This document shows positions 1 to 8,354 of a DNA stretch of 64,000 bases, piece by piece; position 1 is the first letter of the stretch, and each line of letters opens with the position of its first letter. The stretch spans positions 2,294,001-2,358,000 of the forward strand of contig CAKKNE010000005.1 in assembly GCA_918797485.1 (NCBI GenBank). The letters run 5' to 3'. The position numbers were made by a program, and so were the translations under genes. Under the pieces are notes generated by a model. The model searched no databases. It was not told the origin of the DNA and worked only from the letters and a program-made list of their open reading frames with translations. Source of the DNA: Pelagomonas calceolata. Taxonomy: Eukaryota; Sar; Pelagophyceae; Pelagomonadales; Pelagomonadaceae.

Positions 1-656
1 GACCAAGCGTGGGGACCTACCGAACGATGTCGAACGGCCGGAGCGAACAATAAGGCCCGTTCGGCTGCGGCATCCGATGGCGCATTTCGGGGTGCGCCGA
101 TGGGCTGGCGCGATGTCATCGAATCGCCGCGGCGAGCCCGTTGACGTGCGTGGGCCATCGCATCCGATCCTTATAGATGCTCCGTGGCCACAGTTTTGGT
201 TCAATCGGCCCGGAAGGCACCATTTGGGCTCCACGAAGTCGGCCTCGACGTCACGTTCGGCCCACTGAATGTCGGCGTTGTGGAGGTTTTGAGCGGTCCG
301 AACGGTTCGGACCCACCCATGGGTCAGCATGGAGGCCCCCAACGGCCGGACTACGCGCGGAGGCAATTTTTGTGAATTTTCTAGTATGTGATTTGTGCCT
401 AACATCTGTCAAACCTCAAGATTTTTTCTCAAACTTTGTGTGAATTAAGATTAGGCATAGATACGTCCCATGACCGGTTTTCGTCCATATAATTTTCGAT
501 GCGGCGCCGCTAGAGCCGGAGTTAAAACCCGGGACCCCCCTTACTTAAATCAACCGCCCCCGCTCCGGCTGCCATTGGAGCCATCCCGTGCACCCGTTGG
601 CGCTGGCGGACGCCGCGCACGATCCTCAAAAACACAGCGAGCCGGCCCGCCTAGCC
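1..656. other. 5' gene-free stretch upstream of the carboxypeptidase gene
   Basis: No convincing coding sequence. The composition is clearly less GC-rich than the genes. Short GAACGG/CCGTTC words recur, and there is a perfect 9+1+9 inverted repeat at 295-313 (GGTCCGAAC, g, GTTCGGACC). A very degenerate match to the recurrent promoter-type palindrome may lie at 380-403, but I do not count it. The stretch presumably contains the promoter and 5' leader of the gene starting at 657. Confidence 0.5.
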
Positions 657-2738
657 ATGCCCGGGGAGGACCGCCCCCTCTACCGCTGCTCCAAGGCCGG
701 CGCGACGGTCCGGGAAGGCGTCGAGCTCTCGTCGACGAAGGTCGGACGACTAGCCGGAAAGAGTATAGTAGGCATCAGTGAAGAGCGCACTACCGAAGAT
801 GGAGTAGCAAGAGCGCGACTCGACAGTCGAGCGGACGATTTGGAAGGGGGATGGGTCTCGAAGTGGGTCTTGAAACCCATGGACGAGGACAGTCAGCCGC
901 CGCCGCCGCCGCCCATGGAAGATCCGGCGGGTCCTTGGTTGGAATTAGAAGACGGTGTGCTGGAAATTGATGGTCTGCGTTTTACGAGCGACTTCTGCTC
1001 TGGCAACTTACAGTGTGTCAGAAAAGGCCACGACGGCGTCCTCGAACTCGCAGCACGAAGGGACAACCAGGGCACGCCCTTTGAATCGCGGCATTGTGCC
1101 TGGTTGTATTTCCGTGTTGAGGACAAACGACGGAAAAAAGAAAGTGTTACTTTACGAGTGCGCAGCGCCTCGAGGCAAGCGGCGTTGTACCGAGCGGGCT
1201 ACCGACCCGTGGAAAGAGACGGGAGTTGTCGCAGAAGTGATGGTTCTGATTGGGCCTCGTTATCCGGAGACGCCGGCTGGAAAAGAATAGCGCAGCATTC
1301 ATTTAGATGGAACGAGTGCCCCGACGTCGTGCCGCCGGACACGCCGTCGAAGCGCAAGTCGCGCTACGCCCAGAAACGGAGCGACTTAGACACGCCGAAA
1401 GCTTTACTTGAATGGGACGCGGAATTTCCCCCTTCCGGTGTCTTGGAGTTCGCCTTCTGCTACCCGTATTCGTACGAGTCGGTCTGTGCTACGGTGGATG
1501 CGTTGGCGCGCGCGAATTTGGGTGATGACGTCTATTTAAGGAGGGAGACGCTGACGACGTCGCTGGAAGGGAGACCTGTGGAATTATTAACAATCACGGC
1601 CAACGACGACACGTATTTTGGCGACGAGCCCCTCGACTGGCGTACGCACCATGATACGTCAGAGAAGAGCTCGAGGGGAGGCCTCGCGTTCAACATTTCC
1701 AGTGAAGGCGGCGACGATTCGAGCGACGACGGCGAGGACTCGGGCCCCGAGGGCACGAACAAGCCGTCTCTTCCCAAACCTCCTCTCCTCACTCCACATC
1801 GGAAGGACACGGAGGTGCGTGCTTGCAGTAAGCGGGAGGTCGTCATCAGCGCGAGAGTGCACCCCGGAGAAACGCCGGCCCAATTTGTGATTGATGGGTT
1901 GCTAGCAGCTGTGCTAGCGGACGGTCCCGTCGGCCAAGCCTTAAGGGAGGCCTACGTGTGGCGCGTCGTGCCTTGTTTGAATCCCGACGGCGTCGCGCGG
2001 GGTCACTACCGCAAGGATGCCAGAGGCGACGACCAGAACCGCCAGTACTGGCCGCCGCCGTCACCCAAACCATCACAACATCCAGCGCAAGCGGCCTTGC
2101 AGGCTCTAGCGCGGAGTAGCGGCGACCGGCTGCGCTGTTTGGTCGACGTGCATGCCCATGCTAATAAGCGGGGCTGTTTTCTCTTTGGAAACCACAACCC
2201 GCTCGGCGGGCCGGACGCGCCGGAGTTGTTGGCTTGTAGACTGTCCGCGCATTCTAGACATGCCGAGTGGCAGGCCTGTGATTTCAGTCGAAGAAAAATG
2301 GGCAACTCCGGGTCTTGTAGGGTAGCTTTACATCATGCTGGTATTGCAGATGGAAGACCTCGAGGAGCGGAGCCGCCGGCGCACGCGTACACGTTGGAGT
2401 GCAACTACAACAAGGGGACGACGGCGACCACTTCCGTGGTTACTGACGACCCGCCCGGTTCCGTGAGAGCGGCCTGGGCGAAGTGTAGCTATTTGTCGCC
2501 TTTATTAGCGGCGCCGTACGATCCGGGGGCTTGGAGGGATGTGGGACGTGCCCTAGCGATGGCGTTGTTGGACCTGGCGGCGGACGACGCGGCGCGGGGC
2601 CTGGACGACGTGCGGACGACGCGGACGCTGGACGAGTGTCGCAACTGGCTCGAGGCGCAGCGTTTGAAGGAGCGGCGCATCAAGGCCAAGTTCCGGCCGC
2701 GGCGCAAGAAGAAGGAGCCCCTCTCTAGTAACTCTTAA
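657..2738 (+). CDS. Cytosolic carboxypeptidase (CCP5/AGBL5-like, M14 family)
   Basis: Predicted 693-residue M14 metallocarboxypeptidase of the tubulin-deglutamylase (CCP) family. The N-terminal part (about residues 5-70) looks like an SH3b-type module. A CCP N-domain follows, opening with the FTSDFCSGNLQ motif and containing FAFCYPYSYE. The peptidase domain has the zinc motif HPGET (H402, E405), LNPDGVARGHYR, RGDDQNRQY, DVHAHANKRGCFLFGN (third ligand about H499) and YTLECNYN with the catalytic Glu at about 581. The HAHxxKRGCF and ECNYN wording is closest to CCP5. The canonical RGVNLNRQY is RGDDQNRQY here. The open frame begins with GTG at 588; the first in-frame ATG is 657. A basic tail ends the protein. 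Expected role: trimming glutamates from tubulin, which fits the DNAAF4 gene at 48.2 kb. Confidence 0.88.
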   Translation: MPGEDRPLYRCSKAGATVREGVELSSTKVGRLAGKSIVGISEERTTEDGVARARLDSRADDLEGGWVSKWVLKPMDEDSQPPPPPPMEDPAGPWLELEDGVLEIDGLRFTSDFCSGNLQCVRKGHDGVLELAARRDNQGTPFESRHCAWLYFRVEDKRRKKESVTLRVRSASRQAALYRAGYRPVERDGSCRRSDGSDWASLSGDAGWKRIAQHSFRWNECPDVVPPDTPSKRKSRYAQKRSDLDTPKALLEWDAEFPPSGVLEFAFCYPYSYESVCATVDALARANLGDDVYLRRETLTTSLEGRPVELLTITANDDTYFGDEPLDWRTHHDTSEKSSRGGLAFNISSEGGDDSSDDGEDSGPEGTNKPSLPKPPLLTPHRKDTEVRACSKREVVISARVHPGETPAQFVIDGLLAAVLADGPVGQALREAYVWRVVPCLNPDGVARGHYRKDARGDDQNRQYWPPPSPKPSQHPAQAALQALARSSGDRLRCLVDVHAHANKRGCFLFGNHNPLGGPDAPELLACRLSAHSRHAEWQACDFSRRKMGNSGSCRVALHHAGIADGRPRGAEPPAHAYTLECNYNKGTTATTSVVTDDPPGSVRAAWAKCSYLSPLLAAPYDPGAWRDVGRALAMALLDLAADDAARGLDDVRTTRTLDECRNWLEAQRLKERRIKAKFRPRRKKKEPLSSNS

Positions 2739-2750
2739 ATTTTGACCTAG

Positions 2751-3039
2751 CTACTGCTTGCCCTTGGGCGTCTGGATGAGCGTCTTGATGAAGACGTCCT
2801 TTTCTTCGAGGATGACCTGCGTGTGATTGTGTCAACGCCATCGACGCCGTCGAGGCGAGGAAGGGCACTCGAAGGACGCCATCGACGCGAGGGCCAAAGC
2901 GTGGACACCGGGCGCGGACGGCGTTCTTCTCGATCTCCTCGTTCGCCGCGTCAAGCTTGGCCTGGATGACTCCTGCCGCCTTCGTCGCGGCGTCGCGCTC
3001 CTCCTTGGCCGCTTTGAGTTCTTGCTCGAGCTTGATCAC
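2751..3039 (-). pseudogene. Orphan coiled-coil gene tail (two exons, no start)
   Basis: On the minus strand, a strongly charged heptad-like frame (IKLEQELKAAKEERDAAT..., 3039 down to 2920) ends in NA. It continues after an intron (2919-2817) as VILEEKDVFIKTLIQ...GKQ and a stop at 2751-2753. The join is phase 0 with GT..AG ends. No ATG precedes it: the frame begins within a perfect 24-nt palindrome (3043-3066) that coincides with the end of the neighbouring ankyrin gene. It therefore looks like the 3' remnant of a gene whose front was replaced. It could instead be an alternative 3' exon of an unknown transcript. The family is not recognised. Confidence 0.5.
2817..2919 (-). other. Introner-like intron in the orphan tail
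   Basis: 103 nt, 5' splice site GTCCGC, 3' end CACACGCAG, phase 0. On the minus strand it holds two copies of the CGTCGATGGCGT core shared with the introns at 16172, 20463 and 27815. The splice prediction rests on continuity of the coiled-coil frame across the join. Confidence 0.6.
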
Positions 3040-3938
3040 GCTGTTCTGGGCGCGTGCGCCCAGAACGACGCGATTCGTGGGAAAATTTCTTCGGGAAGGA
3101 CGGGTAACTTCGGAGCGAAGAGCTTCGCGAGCGACGCGTTGACCGCCTTCGCGTAGGCCTTGTACCCGCCAGCTGCGACGACTCGTTGTAAAAAGGGAAA
3201 TGGCCGCGGGAAATCACCAAAGCATCGAGCACCTAAGGGTGTGGTCATGAGGTCCGGTACCCGCGCGCCAGCGCAGAGCAAGATCGGCCAGGTCCGGCGT
3301 GTGCCGTTCTGACCATGCAATATGGCAAAATCCAGCGGCGTCCGGCACTCGGCATAGTTTTGTCCCGGGCCGAGGTGAGTGGGCCGTGAATACCCTTCGT
3401 AACGCCCCTCGATGTCTACCGTGGCCCCGGCCGCCAAAAGCAGGGCAACACAACCGGCATGATCAGCTATTACGGCCAAATGTAGAATCGACGTATTCCC
3501 GCACGGCGCATTAACGTCAGCACCGCCCAGAATGAACGCTTGCACGATTTCCAGAGAATTCTCATACCACCGTGGAAATTGCCCATGGAGCCTCAAATAT
3601 TTTTGGAGAGGAGTTTCATCATACCGATCGCGCGAGTTGGGATCCGCGCCCGCCTCGACCAGGATGGCGATGCACTCAGCGCTTGTGCGCTTCCCAAACG
3701 TCGGAGGCGATACACGGGCCAACTCGTGTAACGGTGTAGCTTGGTGGTAGCCCGTCACATGGTTGGGATCCGCGCCGGCCGCGAGCGCCTTGCGCAGTAG
3801 AGCGGGGTCTTTAAAGCTTGCGGCATTTACGAGATGATTCGTCGGGCTTACGTGTTCATGCCAGCGGACGGTGTATCCCGTAACCACGTCCTTGACCATC
3901 CTCAGGTCAGGCCGGTCCTCCTCTGAGTCCTCGGCCAT
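3036..3938 (-). CDS. Ankyrin-repeat protein
   Basis: 300 residues from ATG 3938; the open frame extends upstream only through a TTG. About four or five ankyrin units are readable: KALAAGADPNHVTGYHQATPLHELA, ILVEAGADPNSRDRYDETPLQ, AFILGGADVNAPCGNTSILHLAV and VALLLAAGATVDIEG, plus a weaker C-terminal one. The C-terminal LPEEIFPRIASFWAH segment resembles a hydrophobic cap after the repeats. No catalytic domain is present, so a protein-interaction role is likely. It is divergent from the pseudouridine synthase at 4192, with a 253-nt spacer holding one copy of the recurrent palindrome. The stop codon lies next to a perfect 24-nt palindrome (3043-3066), so the last few residues may be products of a rearrangement. 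Confidence 0.85.
   Translation of the reverse strand: MAEDSEEDRPDLRMVKDVVTGYTVRWHEHVSPTNHLVNAASFKDPALLRKALAAGADPNHVTGYHQATPLHELARVSPPTFGKRTSAECIAILVEAGADPNSRDRYDETPLQKYLRLHGQFPRWYENSLEIVQAFILGGADVNAPCGNTSILHLAVIADHAGCVALLLAAGATVDIEGRYEGYSRPTHLGPGQNYAECRTPLDFAILHGQNGTRRTWPILLCAGARVPDLMTTPLGARCFGDFPRPFPFLQRVVAAGGYKAYAKAVNASLAKLFAPKLPVLPEEIFPRIASFWAHAPRTA
3043..3066. repeat. Perfect palindrome at the ankyrin/orphan-tail boundary
   Basis: GTTCTGGGCGC, gt, GCGCCCAGAAC: perfect 11-nt arms around a 2-nt loop. It sits in the last codons of the ankyrin gene, just before the orphan coiled-coil tail. It could be a hairpin, or the scar of an inversion or template switch. Confidence 0.9.
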
Positions 3939-4058
3939 GGTCAGCTTTGCCCAGGCTGAGATCTGGGCGCAGAGTGTCAGGTGGTTCAGGTCGCGAGCAC
4001 TTTCGATTATTAACCACCAAGTCGGCGTCAATGCGCAATGAGCCGGACTGCAGCGCTT

Positions 4059-4082
4059 GCTAGTGTCTTACAGGCCGCTAGG
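4059..4082 (+). promoter_or_regulatory. Recurrent promoter-type palindrome, copy 1
   Basis: GCTAGTGTCTTACA-gg-CCGCTAG, preceded by CTT. It lies between the divergent starts at 3938 (minus) and 4192 (plus), about 110-120 nt from each. Confidence 0.7.
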
Positions 4083-4191
4083 TCGATGTGCGGTGAGCCA
4101 GCACGCGGTAGGTACACGCAGCAGCACCAGCAGTGCAACATCGCTAAATCGAGTAGTCATCGCGATACACCACCAATTTCGACAGTTAACA

Positions 4192-4968
4192 ATGCTCCGC
4201 CACCTGTACGCAGCAAGACGATGCCTCGCCACAACAGCCCAAAACCACCAACGCGTCGCCAAACTGATCGCGAGGACCGGCGCCATGTCGCGACGAGAAG
4301 CCGACGCCGCCTTGGATGCCGGTCGCATCACTGTAAACAATGCGGTCGCGTCGCTGGGCGACAAGGCGCCGCCCGACGCGCGGCTGAAGCTCGACGGCCG
4401 CGCTTTGAAGGCTGCACCGACGGCGCCGCGCGTCTGGCTCGCCTACAAGCATAAAGGCGAGCAGGTGGCAAAATCAGAGCGGGGCGAGAAGATCCCGAGC
4501 GTGTTCAGCCGCGTGCGCCTCCAGCCGCACGTGTGTGCGGTCGGCCGCCTCGACGTGCAGTCCGAGGGTTTGCTCGTGCTGACGTCGTGCGGCGAACTAG
4601 CGCGGGCCATGGAGCTGCCCTCGAACGAACTGCGGCGGACCTACGAGGTGATCGTGCACGGCCGCGTCACCGCGTCGAAACTGGCGGCGATGCGCCGCGG
4701 CGTCCGCGTCGCCGGCGTCAAGTACGCGCCGATGCGCGTTCTGGTGTCGGACGCGCGAGACAATAGAGCGACGTTGGAACTCCAGTGCCGCGAGGGCAAG
4801 AACCGCATGATTCGCAGGATCTGCGACCACCTCCGATTGCGCGTGTCACGGTTGCGCCGTGTCGCGTTCGGGCCCTTCTCGCTGCGAAAGCACCTGCCCG
4901 ACCGCTTCGCCGTCGTCGAGGCGCGCATCCCGGCGTCGCTGCGGCGACTCGTCGACGACGAGAGGTAG
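4192..4968 (+). CDS. RluB/RsuA-type rRNA pseudouridine synthase, organellar
   Basis: 258 residues. It isomerises a specific uridine in rRNA to pseudouridine. An S4 RNA-binding domain (about residues 22-70: RVAKLIARTGAMSRREADAAL...ITVNN) is followed by the TruB/RsuA-type catalytic domain with GRLDVQSEGLLVLT. The Asp of GRLD (about residue 121) is the expected catalytic residue. RTYEVIVHGRV and CREGKNRMIRRICDHL are the usual later motifs. The start ATG 4192 gives an amphipathic Arg/Ala leader (MLRHLYAARRCLATTAQ), which suggests import into mitochondria or plastid. The open frame runs on to a TTG in the promoter palindrome and is not counted. It overlaps nothing and is convergent with gatB. Confidence 0.88.
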   Translation: MLRHLYAARRCLATTAQNHQRVAKLIARTGAMSRREADAALDAGRITVNNAVASLGDKAPPDARLKLDGRALKAAPTAPRVWLAYKHKGEQVAKSERGEKIPSVFSRVRLQPHVCAVGRLDVQSEGLLVLTSCGELARAMELPSNELRRTYEVIVHGRVTASKLAAMRRGVRVAGVKYAPMRVLVSDARDNRATLELQCREGKNRMIRRICDHLRLRVSRLRRVAFGPFSLRKHLPDRFAVVEARIPASLRRLVDDER

Positions 4969-5060
4969 AAATAATGTGACTGACTTGTTAAAAAAAACGC
5001 CCCTGGCGTCGCGACGCTCCATGTGACGATTGTAAACTTTACACACACAACAAACAACAA

Positions 5061-6488
5061 CTAGAGAAGCGCCTCGTCGAGCGCCTCCCCAAGCTTCTTC
5101 GGGTCCGCGCGGCCCCGGGCCCGCTTCATGCACCTCCCCATCAACACCTTGCGCAGCTTCGTCTTGCCGGCCCGGAACAGCGCGACTTCGTCCGGACTCT
5201 CATCAATAATCTCGGCCACGATGCCACTCATAAAATCGGCGTCGTCGACGCGCGCCAGGCCCCGTTTCTCAATCTCCGCGGCGACGCCAAGATGTTCTTG
5301 AAACAACACGGGCAGGAGCTCCTTCGCCGACCGTCTTGACAATGTCCCCGCCGCGACGGCGCCCACGAGATCGGCCAGGTCCCGCGGCGTGAATGACGAA
5401 GGCAGCTCCGTACTCAAAGCGGCGACCTCGCCGAGCAGCCACCGGGCACTTGTCATTGCGTCGGCGCCGCTATCAACAGCCTCCAGCAAGAACGCGTCGA
5501 GGTCGCGGTCTACCAAAAGACTCGCGGTTTCGCTATCGAGCCCGGCCGCGACGCACCGTCGTCGAGCCGCGCGCGGCGTCGTCTCTTCTATTTGAACGCG
5601 ATCCAACTGCGCGAGCGCCTCTGTTAATGGAAGAGGCGGCAGGTCCGGCTCCGGCGAGAAGCGGTACTCGGCCGCGCCGCCCTTGTCTCTCATAACATAC
5701 GTCTCGGACCCATTCCATCCCAGTGTCTCCCGCTGAACAGTATCACCACTTTCATACAATAAAGCTTGCCTCCGTAGCTCAAAATCACAAGCTAAACGCA
5801 CGGCTCGCAACGAGTTCAAATTCTTGAGCTCGACGCGTTCCCTCACTTCACCTTCTTGCGTTACTGACACATTGACATCGACCCGCAGCTCGCCGTGCTC
5901 CAGGCGAGCTCGAGACGCGCCGCACCTCTTGACGACCTGCTGGAGCTCGCGCACAAAGGCCGCGGCCTCCGTCCCACTCCTCAAATCGGGCTCCGTCACG
6001 ATTTCAGCCAGAGCTATTCCAGCCCGGTTGTGATCCAAAACATCGGTAGTCTTGGCGCTGTCCTCCTCCAAGTGTAGGGAAGTGATGCGGATGGTTCGAT
6101 CGTCAATCTGGACTTTACCGGATCGCGCGAGCGGCGTCCTCGCCTGCGTGATCTGGTAGCCCTTCGGGAGGTCCGGATATTGATAATTTTTGCGGTCCCA
6201 CTCGAGCGTTTCTGCTAGTTCGTCGCAGTCCAAGGCCACTGCTGCCTTTAATCCAAGTAGAGGTGCGTCTGTGGACGCCACGGGCAGGGACCCCGGCTCG
6301 CCTAGACAAACGCCGCAGACGCGCGTGTTCGGGGGCGCCGTCGTCGACGGCGCGCAGCGGCAGAAGGCCTTGGTTGGGGTGTTGAGCTGGACGTGGCACT
6401 CTATTCCTATTACGGGGCGGAAGCCGCTGCTCGCGCGGCGTGTCCTGAGCACTGCCTGCAGCCTGGCAGTGATAACTCGCTGTAGCAT
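5061..6488 (-). CDS. gatB: Aspartyl/glutamyl-tRNA amidotransferase subunit B
   Basis: 475 residues, normal length for GatB. It is part of the GatCAB complex that converts Glu-tRNA(Gln) to Gln-tRNA(Gln) in organelles. Clear motifs: VIGIECHVQLNTPTKAFC, NTRVCGVCLGEPGSLP, ALDC, WDRKNYQYPDLPKGYQITQ, HLEEDSAKT, NRAGIALAEIVTEPD, RVDVNVS, VELKNLNS and the C-terminal YqeY-like tail with a GKTKLRKVLMGRCMK segment. The zinc-type Cys pairs are present (C43/C45 and CGVC). The leader MLQRVITARLQAVLRTRRASSG is Arg-rich with no acidic residue, typical of organelle targeting. It is head-to-head with the gene at 6830, and the spacer holds a degenerate copy of the recurrent palindrome. Confidence 0.95.
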   Translation of the reverse strand: MLQRVITARLQAVLRTRRASSGFRPVIGIECHVQLNTPTKAFCRCAPSTTAPPNTRVCGVCLGEPGSLPVASTDAPLLGLKAAVALDCDELAETLEWDRKNYQYPDLPKGYQITQARTPLARSGKVQIDDRTIRITSLHLEEDSAKTTDVLDHNRAGIALAEIVTEPDLRSGTEAAAFVRELQQVVKRCGASRARLEHGELRVDVNVSVTQEGEVRERVELKNLNSLRAVRLACDFELRRQALLYESGDTVQRETLGWNGSETYVMRDKGGAAEYRFSPEPDLPPLPLTEALAQLDRVQIEETTPRAARRRCVAAGLDSETASLLVDRDLDAFLLEAVDSGADAMTSARWLLGEVAALSTELPSSFTPRDLADLVGAVAAGTLSRRSAKELLPVLFQEHLGVAAEIEKRGLARVDDADFMSGIVAEIIDESPDEVALFRAGKTKLRKVLMGRCMKRARGRADPKKLGEALDEALL

Positions 6489-6829
6489 CGTGCGAGCCCC
6501 CGCAGCGATCGGCGTCGGGAAGCACCGATCAGAATTGATGCTATGCGGCGCCCGCGGCCGCGTTTTATGCCGTAGAGACTGTGCTTTTATTTTTTGGCTT
6601 TGGTGAGTTGAAAGATTAGTGTGTTACTGTTCTAGCATTCGGATTTCAAAAAAGCACGGAGAGTGCGGCCGTCTGCGTACAGGTGGCTCAGCAAAACACA
6701 CTCGCGGGAGCCAGCGACAAGCCCAGCACCTACGCTATCGAGCGCACGAGGCCGCGCTCGTCTAGCGGACAAAAAAACAGACCGCAGCCAGGGCACTGTT
6801 GTACACACGCCGCCGACGCGCGCTACATA
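6489..6829. other. Divergent promoter region gatB / 6830 gene
   Basis: 341 nt between two head-to-head start codons. No coding sequence. It contains a degenerate palindrome copy at 6614-6636. Confidence 0.6.
6614..6636 (+). promoter_or_regulatory. Recurrent promoter-type palindrome, degenerate copy 2
   Basis: GATTAGTGTGTTACTGTTCTAGC on the plus strand, split here as GATTAGTGTGTTAC then TGTTCTAGC. It keeps TAGTGT, TTAC and the closing CTAGC. It lies 126 nt from the gatB start and 194 nt from the start at 6830. Confidence 0.45.
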
Positions 6830-8275
6830 ATGGCCGACGTCAGCGTAAGAGCCGAAGCGCGCAAGGCCCTCGCCCAGTTCGCGCGGCTCTACCCTAAAGA
6901 ACAGAGAGGACAAGTGGTCGACATCGTCTCCGCGTACGGCGTCCGCTGTATTTTGAATGAGGTGGCGCTCGAGCAGCTGAGCCCCGCGCGCCTCGCGGAA
7001 GCGTGCGAGGACGCCATTAGCGAGCTGCCGGCCATGCTGAAGCCGAGACCTAGGGGTGGCCGAGGTGATGTGAAGCCCGAGCCCCCTTCGAGAGTCGCCA
7101 TCGCAAGAAGAGCGCACAGAAGGGTGCGCAAGGATTCCGGCAGGCAGTACCCTTTCGTGGACGACGAGCAGCAGGGCGTGGCCGCCGTGCTGAGCGGAGA
7201 AGCTTCTAGGGATGCGTCCAAGTTCCTCGAAGCCCCGCCGGCCGAGCAAGCGCGGCGGGCGAGGGGCGTCTTCGCTGCTTTACGGACGCAGCCTAATAGA
7301 CTACTGAGGAGCGCTGCTGGTCCCGCCTTAGAAGAGGTGGCGGGCCGGCCCTTCCCGCCGGCCGAAGTTAGACTACTACTGGGAGACCACTGGGACGACG
7401 TCTCGGAGCTCCAGTTCCTCAAGGCGGTCCGACGAGTAGCTCAAGGCGGGTATGACGTGCCCGAGGAGCGGTGGGAGGATTCCTTAAGGGGCGAGTTGAC
7501 CGACGAACCGGCTTACGTGGCACCGACGTCGGCCGTCGCGGCCTTTGCGCAGCCTTCGTTTCAACCCGCCATCGAGGAAGCACCGAGAAGGAAGGCGCCT
7601 AGAGCCTGGGCGCTGCCTCTAGATGCGCCCACGGTGTCCACCGCGGCGAAACAGAGACCTCTCGCTCGCCGAAGGCCGAACCCCACGCGCCAGGCCTGGG
7701 TGTCTGAAGCGAAGAGGAACGTGTCGAGAAAAACGCCGCGCTATCTAGTGAACGTCGAATCGAAGATCAAGGACCAGCTGAACGCTCATAGAGCGCGCCT
7801 GAAGCGGGAGCGGGCCGCGGGTCGGGACGCGCTCGGCGACTCGTCCAATACTCCTCGAGCCGTGGACATCGCGGACGCGTTCCTGCGGAGCGAGGCGCCG
7901 CAGTGGGACTCGACCATTGATGATGCTGCCTTAGATGATTATGGTTTGCCGGCGGACGACCAGCCGGTGCCCGATTACCAGCCGCCCCGGCGCAAGGAGG
8001 GCGAGCGGCCCGACTACTCGTCGTGGGTCGGCGACTACGGGCCGGTCAACGCCAAGGGCGAGAAGCCGATGCCTCCGGCCGACGGCGAGGAGGCGGCCCG
8101 CGACCTCGCGGCACCGGCGGACGTCGACGCGGCGCTGCAGGCCGCGGCGGCGGCGCCCGCCGAAACGGCGGAGGAGGCCGACGATGACGCGCTCGACGAG
8201 GCCTTCCTCCAGGAGCTCGCGGGCGACGGCGCGGAGACGCTGTCGGCCGGCGAGGACGCGGTCCTCGACGACTGA
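6830..8275 (+). CDS. Conserved-looking protein of unknown function, disordered acidic C-terminus
   Basis: 481 residues from ATG 6830; the frame runs upstream to a GTG at 6683 only. The first 60 residues form a possible helical domain (ALAQFARLYPKEQRGQVVDIVSAYG). The middle is basic and Pro/Arg-rich (SRVAIARRAHRRVRKDSGRQYPF; RKTPRYLVNVESKIKDQLNAHRARLKRERAAGRD). After about residue 350 it becomes acidic and Ala-rich. No signal peptide, membrane segment or catalytic motif is visible. I do not recognise the family. The strong GC3 bias and continuous frame support real coding. It is tail-to-tail with the Sel1 gene. Confidence 0.75.
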   Translation: MADVSVRAEARKALAQFARLYPKEQRGQVVDIVSAYGVRCILNEVALEQLSPARLAEACEDAISELPAMLKPRPRGGRGDVKPEPPSRVAIARRAHRRVRKDSGRQYPFVDDEQQGVAAVLSGEASRDASKFLEAPPAEQARRARGVFAALRTQPNRLLRSAAGPALEEVAGRPFPPAEVRLLLGDHWDDVSELQFLKAVRRVAQGGYDVPEERWEDSLRGELTDEPAYVAPTSAVAAFAQPSFQPAIEEAPRRKAPRAWALPLDAPTVSTAAKQRPLARRRPNPTRQAWVSEAKRNVSRKTPRYLVNVESKIKDQLNAHRARLKRERAAGRDALGDSSNTPRAVDIADAFLRSEAPQWDSTIDDAALDDYGLPADDQPVPDYQPPRRKEGERPDYSSWVGDYGPVNAKGEKPMPPADGEEAARDLAAPADVDAALQAAAAAPAETAEEADDDALDEAFLQELAGDGAETLSAGEDAVLDD

Positions 8276-8354
8276 GCCTGCTGTTCCCGCGCCCCCCGAC
8301 GTAAGAGACCCGGGGTGTAAGTCATCTGGTACTATACTTACTTGCACAGCAACA

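Noticed and set aside
380-403. Fourteenth palindrome copy upstream of the carboxypeptidase gene
   Set aside because: TCTAGTATGTG is similar to the copy at 16844, but the right arm is not conserved; too weak to count.
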